Assembly (NCBI GenBank): GCA_000435515.1
Contig: FR884165.1
Span: 1-14,403, forward strand
DNA: 14,403 nt
Origin: Firmicutes bacterium CAG:582
GTDB taxonomy: Bacteria > Bacillota_I > Bacilli_A > RF39 > UBA660
Direction of reading: 5' to 3'
Of this stretch, positions 6,461 through 12,635 are shown in pieces. Below the pieces are notes generated by a model. That model made no database searches. It saw only the letters and a program-made list of their open reading frames with translations, and was not told the DNA's origin. A program made the translations under genes and the position numbers. Each line of letters opens with the position of its first letter. Within the stretch, counting starts at the first letter, position 1.

Positions 6461-6472
6461 TTATCCTCTTTT
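6448..6472. terminator. Bidirectional terminator holding both stop codons in its loop
   Basis: AGAGGGTAA (6448-6456) pairs with TTATCCTCT (6461-6469), 9 bp with one G-U, around a TTAA tetraloop (6457-6460). The plus gene stops with TAA at 6458-6460, the minus gene at plus 6457-6459. A4 flanks the left and T4 the right side, so it is a compact two-way terminator, weak in U-tract. Confidence 0.65.
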
Positions 6473-6774
6473 ATATCTAAAATAGATGAAATATCTATTT
6501 TTTTATTGTCAATTGTAATTAAATATTTTTGTGTTCTTCCTATAACTGTTGTTTTTATCTCATCATTTAAAGTTTTTAAAATGACATTTAATTTATAAAC
6601 ATAGTTAGTAGAATTAAACAAATCATTAATCTTTTTCTCAATAATATATTTATCTTTTATAGGTTCTATATTATCCAAACTTATAAATTTAGAATCTTTT
6701 TCACTATAAAAAACATTTTGACTTATATTATCAGTTTTTATATTGTTATTTTGAAATACTTTTGGTAAGTTCAT
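6457..6774 (-). CDS. Hypothetical protein, 105 aa
   Basis: I do not recognise the family. The protein is Asn/Lys/Ile-rich, has no Cys, signal peptide or membrane segment. The N-terminal third (NLPKVFQNNNIKTDNISQNVF) looks unstructured; the C-terminal half alternates strands (YVYKLNVILKTLND, KTTVIGRTQKYLITIDNKKIDISSILDI), suggesting a small beta-rich domain. It has a good ribosome binding site, TAGGTGA (plus 6778-6784), before the ATG at 6774, and its own terminator, so it is likely expressed. It is convergent with the deoxyribosyltransferase-like gene (4-nt overlap) and divergent from the SEDS gene. Confidence 0.75.
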   Translation of the reverse strand: MNLPKVFQNNNIKTDNISQNVFYSEKDSKFISLDNIEPIKDKYIIEKKINDLFNSTNYVYKLNVILKTLNDEIKTTVIGRTQKYLITIDNKKIDISSILDIKEDN

Positions 6775-6783
6775 TTCATCACC

Positions 6784-6794
6784 TATAATATAAT
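6784..6794 (+). promoter_or_regulatory. Possible promoter of the SEDS gene
   Basis: Two overlapping TATAAT hexamers (6784-6789 and 6789-6794) lie 37-42 nt before the start codon. No convincing -35 or TGn extension is present, so the call is weak. Confidence 0.35.
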
Positions 6795-6830
6795 ATGTTT
6801 AATATTTATTTTTATGAGTAAAATAAAAGT

Positions 6831-7883
6831 ATGAAAGAAAACGGTTTAATGATGATGTGTGTAGTTGCTTTTTTTGTCTTTAGCATGATTAATCTTTATA
6901 ATTATGACTTCTTTTTTGTGAAACAAATAATTTGGTATATAGCTGGATTCATTATCTTTTTTATAACATCAAAACTAAGTAATAAAACCATTATAAGAAT
7001 AAGTTATCTTCTATATATCATTTTAAATATTATGCTTTTATATTTACTTATTTTTGGTACATCAACAAATGGTTCAAAAGCATGGTTAAATATAGGATTT
7101 TTTTCTTTTCAACCAAGTGAGTTTATGAAAGTAGTTCTAATTATTATTTTAAGTTACATTTCCTATAAAAAATACTATGTTATTAAATCCTTTATTCTAA
7201 CACTTATACCTGCAATACTTACATTTTTAGAGCCAGAAACCGGAAACGTTATCTTTTATTTTTTAATACTCTTATCTATATTATTTTTTAGAAGCAAAAG
7301 TAATAATTTTCTAAAAATAGCGATTTCCTTTTCCATATTTATAACAAGTGTTTTATTTTCCTTATATTATTTCTATAACAATTTTTTTATATCTATTTTT
7401 GGTTCCAATATTTTTTATAGAATTGATAGAGTAGTAGGATTTTTAAATTCAAATTATCAATTAGATCAATCTTTAATCGCGATAGGTACATCTCATCTTT
7501 TTGGTGGAAAAACTGGTGCTTTTATACCTGAAGCTAAAACAGACTTTGCTTTTTCTTTACTTATAAGTAAAATAGGATTTATTGGAATATGTGGATATTT
7601 ATTAATCAATTTTATATTTAATATGTTGGTTTTAAAGAAAACAAGTAGACAAAGTGGGGTTATGAAACTAATTACTTTATCATTTATATCATTAAAAATA
7701 TTTCAAGAATCAATTGCATATCTTATGAATATCGGTTTATTTCCAATAACGGGAATAACTTTACCTTTTATATCTTATGGAGGATCAAGTATCATATCTT
7801 ACTTTTTTATATTAGGTATTATCAGTAATAGTAATAAGGATTATAATTTGGATAGGGTTGAGGTGTATAATAAACAGGTCTAG
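6831..7883 (+). CDS. SEDS-family peptidoglycan polymerase (FtsW/RodA/SpoVE-like), divergent, 350 aa
   Basis: Multipass membrane protein of about ten segments. SEDS proteins polymerise lipid II into glycan strands together with a class B PBP. Landmarks: NGSKAWLNIGFFSFQPSEFMK (80-100), EPETGN (134-139, where most relatives have QPDLGT), GGKTGAFIPEAKTDFAFSLL (from about 224) with the catalytic Asp238 of the 'PE.HTDF.F' motif, and the C-terminal GLFPITGITLPFISYGGSSII (near 302-322). Lys replaces the usual His in PEA(H)TDF. The length is at the short end of the family, with almost no N- or C-terminal extension, closer to RodA/SpoVE than to FtsW; which one cannot be decided here. No PBP or division gene is adjacent. 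The ribosome binding site is poor (A-rich), so start 6831 is less certain; ATGs at 6849-6855 are alternatives. The 3' end overlaps an antisense gene by 62 nt. Confidence 0.88.
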   Translation: MKENGLMMMCVVAFFVFSMINLYNYDFFFVKQIIWYIAGFIIFFITSKLSNKTIIRISYLLYIILNIMLLYLLIFGTSTNGSKAWLNIGFFSFQPSEFMKVVLIIILSYISYKKYYVIKSFILTLIPAILTFLEPETGNVIFYFLILLSILFFRSKSNNFLKIAISFSIFITSVLFSLYYFYNNFFISIFGSNIFYRIDRVVGFLNSNYQLDQSLIAIGTSHLFGGKTGAFIPEAKTDFAFSLLISKIGFIGICGYLLINFIFNMLVLKKTSRQSGVMKLITLSFISLKIFQESIAYLMNIGLFPITGITLPFISYGGSSIISYFFILGIISNSNKDYNLDRVEVYNKQV

Positions 7884-8001
7884 GTCTTGATAAGCCAACA
7901 ACAGCCGCGCCTCCTAAACCTCCAAGTAGAAATGGAACAACAAACCCGAAACGATCTTGATAATATAAATTATTTCTTAAGTATGGATTATAACTATACA
8001 T
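7822..8001 (-). CDS. Small Tyr/Pro-rich protein, 59 aa, overlapping the SEDS gene antisense
   Basis: Minus-strand ATG at 7999-8001, TGA at 7822-7824. The protein starts MYSYNPYLRNNLYYQDRFGF, has a short hydrophobic glycine-rich core VVPFLLGGLGGAAVVGL (residues 21-37), then a Pro/Tyr tail RPRPVYYTPQPYPNYNPYYYY. Tyr makes up over a quarter of the residues. The layout (Tyr/Asn N-terminus, 'PFLLGGL.G.A', Tyr-rich tail) resembles small proteins found widely in spore-forming Firmicutes, from memory; function unknown, a coat- or envelope-associated role is only a guess. A good ribosome binding site AGAAAGGAG (plus 8011-8019) lies 9 nt before the ATG. The reading frame runs 62 nt into the 3' end of the SEDS gene. 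The 'GGC GCG GCT' run gives a local GC rise inside an AT-rich gap, as expected for real coding sequence. Confidence 0.72.
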   Translation of the reverse strand: MYSYNPYLRNNLYYQDRFGFVVPFLLGGLGGAAVVGLSRPRPVYYTPQPYPNYNPYYYY

Positions 8002-8030
8002 AAAAAAATACTCCTTTCTATGAGTATTTT
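8002..8030 (-). terminator. Terminator of the phosphoesterase operon, overlapping the next ribosome binding site
   Basis: On the minus strand AAAATACTC (plus 8030-8022) pairs with GAGTATTTT (plus 8013-8005), 9 bp with an 8-nt loop, ending in a seven-T run (plus 8008-8002). The 3' arm and loop contain AGAAAGGAG, the ribosome binding site of the 59-aa gene. It may also terminate the SEDS gene weakly in the plus direction. Confidence 0.65.
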
Positions 8031-8042
8031 ATGTAATATTTT

Positions 8043-8879
8043 TTATTTTGTTCTTAATCTATATAACGTAATACTAGGCTTATTAAAGAAGCGTAGTTTT
8101 AATGAAGATGTTCCGATACCGCCACTTACATATAATTCTTTGTCACCAATTATATAATGTTCATCTTTATACTTTTTAGATCCTTCAGGTGTCCAAAGGG
8201 CTCCGATAAGAGGAATTCTAACTTGACCTAAATGTGAATGTCCAGCAAAAGCCACATTATAATTATCATCTGTTATTTGATCGATTAAATCAGGTTCATG
8301 TGTTAAAACTATTGTAAATAAATCATCTGGATTTTCATTTTTATAACTGAATCCATTATTGATATCAACTTTTCCTCTTAAAAGATCATCAAATCCAACA
8401 AAAACAAGAGGAGTAGTTGAGTCTTTATAGATAAATTCGTAGGTATTATTTAAAACTTTCCAATTAAGTTTTTCCATTATCTTATCAAAATAATCATGAT
8501 CATAATCGTGATTTCCTTTAACAGCTAAAATTTCAATACTAGGATTAAGTTTATTTAGTTCTGTTTCTATTTTTTCAACTTCTTCATCGCTTAAAACAAC
8601 CTTATTTTCTACTAGATCACCAGTAAAAATAATAATATCGGGATTTTGATCATTTATTCTTTTAACAACATTTTTAAGTTCTTTTAAATGAATTGTACTT
8701 CCATAATGCAAATCAGTAAATTGAACGATTTTAAAACCATCATAATCTTCAGGTAATTTATCTGTTATAATAGATTTTTCAGAAACTTTTAATCCTCTAG
8801 TTGAAATAAAACGAGCATAAAGTAAAGTTAGTATAGCTAAAATTATTACTAATATAAGAATTTTTTTCCACTTTTTCAT
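8043..8879 (-). CDS. Membrane-anchored metallophosphoesterase (YkuE/YaeI-like), 278 aa
   Basis: N-terminal membrane anchor (residues 5-22) after MKKWKK, then a calcineurin-like phosphoesterase domain facing outwards by charge. All dinuclear-metal motifs are present: FTDLHYG (Asp56, His58), GDLV (Asp88), GNHD (122-125, Asn124 and His125), THEPD (His194) and GHSHLGQVRIP (213-223). The GH(S/T)H.GQ(V/I)R.PL.G signature and the 'fkIvqfTDlHyG' start are typical of the YkuE/YaeI/LpxG-like subgroup; in Gram-positive members the natural substrate is unsettled, so none is proposed. Its AGGTGG ribosome binding site overlaps the stop codon of the upstream CPBP gene (gap 8 nt), so the two are one operon with probable translational coupling. 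A terminator hairpin follows 12 nt after the stop. Confidence 0.92.
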   Translation of the reverse strand: MKKWKKILILVIILAILTLLYARFISTRGLKVSEKSIITDKLPEDYDGFKIVQFTDLHYGSTIHLKELKNVVKRINDQNPDIIIFTGDLVENKVVLSDEEVEKIETELNKLNPSIEILAVKGNHDYDHDYFDKIMEKLNWKVLNNTYEFIYKDSTTPLVFVGFDDLLRGKVDINNGFSYKNENPDDLFTIVLTHEPDLIDQITDDNYNVAFAGHSHLGQVRIPLIGALWTPEGSKKYKDEHYIIGDKELYVSGGIGTSSLKLRFFNKPSITLYRLRTK

Positions 8880-8887
8880 ATAACCAC

Positions 8888-9496
8888 CTATATCAATAAT
8901 AACACAACAGATATTAAATTATTTAAAATATGTGTAGTAGTTGACAATATAATATTTTCATTTTTAAAATAAGCAAAGCTAAAAGATATGCTTAAGAATA
9001 GGTAAGGAATAAGAAAAAACATTTGAATTAAAGAAAAGTTTGAGATATGTGCGAATGTAAAAACAATGGTTGAAATAATTATGCTTAACCAATTTTTTTT
9101 ATATGGAAGACGATAGATAATTTCTTCTACAAATGGAGCAAATAAACAAATTGCTGGAATTCCTAAAAGAGAAAAACTTTTAAGCATAGAAACAGCAATT
9201 TCTTGATTGCTAGCTTCTTGATTTAACATATTTACTAAGATGATATTGCTTATAAAAGATAAAACTAAAAATAGAACAATAATGATAATATTTTTAGTAT
9301 TTAAATCGTTTCTTATATTTTTTAAATCGTTTTTTAACTTATCCTTATATATAAATAAAAAAATAAAAGAAGACGTAAAATATGTAAAGAAATAAGCTAC
9401 TGCCTGATTTTTTGTCAATATACTAAATACTGCCATAATAAAGGAAACTATAAGCAAAAGACCAATACTTTTAAAAAAACTAATCAAAGAATTCAT
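8888..9496 (-). CDS. CPBP-family intramembrane metalloprotease (Abi/CAAX-like), 202 aa
   Basis: Predicted six to seven membrane segments. The three family motifs are present: EEIIYR (Glu124, Glu125, Arg129), FTFAH (His150) and HILNN (His189, Asn193), which together form the active site of Rce1/CPBP glutamate proteases. Bacterial members serve in bacteriocin self-immunity, protein secretion or quality control; substrate unknown. The length is normal for the short Gram-positive members. AAGGTGA (plus 9501-9507) precedes the ATG at 9494-9496. First gene of an operon with the metallophosphoesterase, divergent from the Tad-like operon. No bacteriocin precursor is seen nearby, so immunity is not specifically supported. 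Confidence 0.9.
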   Translation of the reverse strand: MNSLISFFKSIGLLLIVSFIMAVFSILTKNQAVAYFFTYFTSSFIFLFIYKDKLKNDLKNIRNDLNTKNIIIIVLFLVLSFISNIILVNMLNQEASNQEIAVSMLKSFSLLGIPAICLFAPFVEEIIYRLPYKKNWLSIIISTIVFTFAHISNFSLIQMFFLIPYLFLSISFSFAYFKNENIILSTTTHILNNLISVVLLLI

Positions 9497-9513
9497 TACA
9501 TCACCTTGATATT

Positions 9514-9522
9514 ATTTTAACA
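9514..9522 (-). promoter_or_regulatory. Possible extended -10 promoter of the CPBP operon
   Basis: Minus strand TG-T-TAAAAT (plus 9514-9522). The expected start, near 9507, coincides with the AAGGTGA ribosome binding site, so the leader would be about 11 nt. No -35 at correct spacing. Confidence 0.35.
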
Positions 9523-9540
9523 TATAATCATATATTTTGT

Positions 9541-9568
9541 TTGAAAATTGCAATTCTTATGCTATAAT
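9541..9568 (+). promoter_or_regulatory. Promoter of the Tad-like operon
   Basis: -35 TTGAAA (9541-9546), 16-bp spacer, extended -10 TGC-TATAAT (9560-9568). This is the best promoter in the window and leaves a leader of about 47 nt before the GTG at 9622. No riboswitch or hairpin was recognised in that leader. Confidence 0.8.
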
Positions 9569-9621
9569 TATTGATAGTAGAAGAGTGTCCCTTGTAGGAT
9601 AAAAAGGAAAGGTTGATATCA

Positions 9622-10410
9622 GTGAAAAAAAGAAAAAATGGTTCTATTTTCAAAAGACTTTTAGGTAATAAAAATACGGTTACTATACTTGGAGTGCTTG
9701 CATGTGTTGCTACTTTAGTGGTTGGTTATAACTACCGCGTTAATAATGCGATAAGTCCAATAACAGTTCCTTATGCAAAAGAATCAATTCCATCAAGAAC
9801 TTTGATTACAAGTGATATGGTAGGAAGAATAAAACTTGCAAGTAATTATGTAACTGATTCATCAAACTTAATAAAAAATGTTAATGAAGTTGTAAACAAT
9901 TACGTTTCTTATAAAACTAATATTCCAAAAGGTAGTTTGTTTTATAAAGAATCTATAAAAACAAGTGATGAAATGCCTGATGCTGCGTTTGCAAACATTG
10001 CAGATGGATTTACCATTTTCTCTTTAGGAGTAACCGTTGATTCGACATTTGCTAACTCAATAAGAGCAGGAGATTATATCGATCTTTATATGTCAGCAAC
10101 AAATCCAACTGATAAACTAGTAATATATGCTAAAATGATTGAAAGTATTAGAGTACTTGCTGTAAAAGATTCTAAAGGAAATAATATTTTAAAAAGCACG
10201 GTAGCAAATGGAAAACCAAGTGAACTTTTATTTGCTGTACCAGATGAACTATATTTACTTCTTATGAGAGCTGAAGCGATAACAAGTACTAAAATAACTA
10301 TTGAACCAGTATTAAGAAACCAAGCTTATACTGAAGCAGCAGGAGAAACGAAAGTTTCCAGTGAACAACTTAGAAACTTTATCAATGATCAAGTAACAAT
10401 ATTACAATAG
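9622..10410 (+). CDS. cpaB: CpaB/RcpC-like Flp pilus assembly protein (copy 1), 262 aa
   Basis: CpaB-type proteins are membrane-anchored periplasmic or outer-face parts of Tad/Flp machines, with a SAF domain thought to bind glycan. One N-terminal membrane segment (about 19-37) is followed by AISPITVPYAKESIPSRTLITSDMV, the SAF-type 'v.vp.A...I..g..It..ml' start, then IPKGSLFYKE and RAGDYIDLYMSA, the 'v.pGd.VDv...' element of CpaB, and a C-terminal EPVLRN segment. GTG at 9622 is the chosen start: AAAGGAAAGG (9603-9612) is 9 nt upstream, whereas the TTG at 9613 would touch the ribosome binding site. First gene of the operon, 14 nt before its paralogue. Divergent from proteobacterial CpaB, so the subfamily is less certain than the context. 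Confidence 0.8.
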   Translation: MKKRKNGSIFKRLLGNKNTVTILGVLACVATLVVGYNYRVNNAISPITVPYAKESIPSRTLITSDMVGRIKLASNYVTDSSNLIKNVNEVVNNYVSYKTNIPKGSLFYKESIKTSDEMPDAAFANIADGFTIFSLGVTVDSTFANSIRAGDYIDLYMSATNPTDKLVIYAKMIESIRVLAVKDSKGNNILKSTVANGKPSELLFAVPDELYLLLMRAEAITSTKITIEPVLRNQAYTEAAGETKVSSEQLRNFINDQVTILQ

Positions 10411-10424
10411 AAAGGGGAATATTG

Positions 10425-11231
10425 ATGAATACAGAAAAAGTAAAAACTAGTATTAAAAGATTCTTTAGTAATCCAAACACTTTAACATTCTTTTTAGTAA
10501 TTGGATTAGTTATTGTTGTCTATTTTATCTATAACTATACAGTTAGCCGTGCTATATCACCGGTAACAATTCCTTATTCCACTAAAATGCTTACATCAAA
10601 AACTCAAATAACAAATGATGCAATTGGAACTGTTAAGATATCTGGATCATTTGTAACTTTAAGTGGAAATGGTTTAATACAAAGCAAAGCAAAAATATTA
10701 AATCAATATGTTGCAGAAGGATATCAAATTCCTCAAAATAGTTTCTTTTATAAAGAGGCAATAGTCGATGAAAACCAAGTAAGTAAAACATCATTTACAG
10801 ATTTACCAGATAATTATAGTATTTATAACTTACCTGTAAATTTCCATTCAACTTACGGTTGTTCAATAATGCCAGGTAATTACATTGATTTATATTTCAA
10901 AGCCAAAGATACTGATAGCCCTGGATCAAAAATAATCTTTGAACTATTTATTAAAAGTATTCAAGTATATAAAGTAGTTGATAAAGAAGGAGTAGATGTA
11001 TTCTCATATGCAGATGGTGATAAAGAACCAGTTCCAAAATACATTTACTTTGCTGTACCAAATGAAATATTTGAATTATTAAGAAAAGCTGAAAAAGTTC
11101 CAAAAGGAAGTATTGAAATAATACCAGTTCCAAGAAATGCTGGTTATTCAGAAAATCCTGAAGAAACTACGATAGCAAATGAAGCTGTTGAAAACTTCAT
11201 ATTATCTCAAACAGAATATATTGCAGATTAA
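10425..11231 (+). CDS. CpaB/RcpC-like protein (copy 2), 268 aa
   Basis: Paralogue of the preceding gene along its whole length: membrane segment at 20-37, then YNYTVSRAISPVTIPY (copy 1: YNYRVNNAISPITVPY), IPQNSFFYKEAI (copy 1 IPKGSLFYKESI), MPGNYIDLYFKA (copy 1 RAGDYIDLYMSA), YFAVPNEIFELLRKAE (copy 1 LFAVPDELYLLLMRAE) and an I(E/T)I.PV.RN.GY.E ending. Copy 2 has a longer loop before YFAVP and a Cys (YGCSIMPG) in place of Asn-Ser-Ile-Arg. ATG 10425 lies 7 nt after AAAGGGG (10411-10417); the TTG just before it is not needed. Two tandem CpaB-like proteins suggest a hetero-oligomeric ring or stalk; that is inference. Confidence 0.8.
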   Translation: MNTEKVKTSIKRFFSNPNTLTFFLVIGLVIVVYFIYNYTVSRAISPVTIPYSTKMLTSKTQITNDAIGTVKISGSFVTLSGNGLIQSKAKILNQYVAEGYQIPQNSFFYKEAIVDENQVSKTSFTDLPDNYSIYNLPVNFHSTYGCSIMPGNYIDLYFKAKDTDSPGSKIIFELFIKSIQVYKVVDKEGVDVFSYADGDKEPVPKYIYFAVPNEIFELLRKAEKVPKGSIEIIPVPRNAGYSENPEETTIANEAVENFILSQTEYIAD

Positions 11232-11258
11232 GAATAAAAAAGAAAGGGGTGATACCAT

Positions 11259-12620
11259 ATGATGAATTCCATATTTGACCAAATGGATTTTGGACCTTTA
11301 AAAGAATTTTTAGAGGAAGATAATATTACCGATATATCCTACAGTAATGGTGGTCAAGTTTGGCTTAAAACATTGGATAAAGGTATCTATCAAGTTGAAA
11401 GACCAGAAATAAATAATGCATTTATGGAAAAATTAGCGTTTCAATGTTCAAACGTTATGGGAAAAACCTTCAATATGGCTCATCCATTTCTAGATGCTGA
11501 GTCGGCTGAACTTCGTATGAATTTCGTTCATGATTCAATCGCGACTAATGGAATAGCTTGTCTTATACGTAAGACACCCGCTAAAATAAGACTTAATAAA
11601 GATAAACTTATAAATGAACAATATATAACTGAACAATTACATGATTTTTTAGTAAAGTGTGTTGAAGGACATGCAAATATTATGGTTGCTGGAGAAACTG
11701 GTTCAGGTAAAACTGAGTTAGTAAAATATTTAGCAAGTAAGACTAAAGAAGATGAAAAAATCATCACAATAGAGGATACTCTGGAACTTCACCTTGATAA
11801 GATTTTCCCACATAGAGATATTGTTGCGATGAAAACTAATAACATTGCTTCCTATACTGAAGCGTTAGTTGCCTGCATGAGACAAAACCCAATATGGATA
11901 TTACTTTCCGAGGTTCGTTCTGCTGAAGCTGTACTTGCTGTACGTAACTCAATATCATCTGGACACCATATCTTATCAACAATTCATGCTGATAAAGCAT
12001 CAAGTATACCAATGCGTATGTATTCCCTTTTGGAAACAGGACAAGACATTGAACAATTTTTAGGATCAATTCATAGATATATTCAAATTGGTATATATGT
12101 TAAAGGATATTTTTCTAAAAGATTAAATAGGTTTCAAAGAGAAATCATGGAAGTTTGTGAATTCTATATTGATGATGATAATAAGCCACAAAGTAGACTT
12201 TTATATCAAAAATTTATGGATGGAAGAATTGTTTTACATAATCCTTCAAAGAACTTGCTTGATTATTTAGCGATTGGAAATGTTATGCTTCCCGAGGATA
12301 CTTTTGGACTTCATGGAGAAGACGAAAAGATTGATGATTCTAATAGAATAGTTGAACAACGCAAAACTGAGGCTCCAAAAGAAGTAGAAAAACCAAAAGT
12401 TAATGTTGAAAATCCATTCAGTATGAATTCTTCTGTTGGAAACTCAGGTGTTTTCAACAATCAAACGAACGCAGTAAATCAAACTCAAACAATAAATAGA
12501 CCTGTTGAACCAAGTCAACCAATTGTAAATAATTTAAACAATAATGTTACTGACTTAGATAAAACCGATATAATAGATTTAGATGAAATAAATAGAATAA
12601 TAAACAACAACAATAACTAG
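11259..12620 (+). CDS. cpaF: CpaF/TadA-type secretion ATPase with Asn/Gln-rich C-terminal tail, 453 aa
   Basis: Cytoplasmic hexameric ATPase of the VirB11/GspE superfamily that powers Flp/Tad pilus assembly. Short N-terminal domain (EFLEEDNITDISYSNGGQVWL, about 15-37; the usual 'dp.vtDI.vng...v' start), then Walker A GETGSGKT (145-152), Asp-box-type segment IITIEDTLEL, Walker B ILLSEVRSAEA with Glu218, and the His box GHHILSTIHADKASS (235-249). Most CpaF proteins have GEVRGxEA at Walker B; here both glycines are Ser (SEVRSAEA). After residue ~349 the ATPase fold ends and a tail of about 100 low-complexity residues follows, rich in Asn/Gln/Pro/Lys, closing with LDKTDIIDLDEINRIINNNNN. AAGGGGTGA (from 11245) precedes two adjacent ATGs (11259 and 11262); the first is annotated. 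Confidence 0.93.
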   Translation: MMNSIFDQMDFGPLKEFLEEDNITDISYSNGGQVWLKTLDKGIYQVERPEINNAFMEKLAFQCSNVMGKTFNMAHPFLDAESAELRMNFVHDSIATNGIACLIRKTPAKIRLNKDKLINEQYITEQLHDFLVKCVEGHANIMVAGETGSGKTELVKYLASKTKEDEKIITIEDTLELHLDKIFPHRDIVAMKTNNIASYTEALVACMRQNPIWILLSEVRSAEAVLAVRNSISSGHHILSTIHADKASSIPMRMYSLLETGQDIEQFLGSIHRYIQIGIYVKGYFSKRLNRFQREIMEVCEFYIDDDNKPQSRLLYQKFMDGRIVLHNPSKNLLDYLAIGNVMLPEDTFGLHGEDEKIDDSNRIVEQRKTEAPKEVEKPKVNVENPFSMNSSVGNSGVFNNQTNAVNQTQTINRPVEPSQPIVNNLNNNVTDLDKTDIIDLDEINRIINNNNN

Positions 12621-12635
12621 AAAGGATATGATTTT

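Noticed and set aside
6814..6834. Six-codon leader ORF (ATG 6814, TGA 6832-6834) overlapping the SEDS start
   Set aside because: It has no ribosome binding site of its own and such short frames are common by chance; noted because the ATGA overlap could couple translation.
8022..8050. SigK-like promoter (AACA ... CATAAAATA on the minus strand) before the 59-aa gene
   Set aside because: The pattern is loose and likely by chance in DNA this AT-rich; no sporulation gene in the window confirms it.
8888..9496. CPBP protease as part of a bacteriocin immunity cluster
   Set aside because: No precursor peptide, transporter or regulator is adjacent; its operon partner is a metallophosphoesterase.
9569..9621. 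Riboswitch or regulatory RNA in the 47-nt leader of the Tad-like operon
   Set aside because: Only short weak pairings are visible and no known aptamer motif; too short for most classes.
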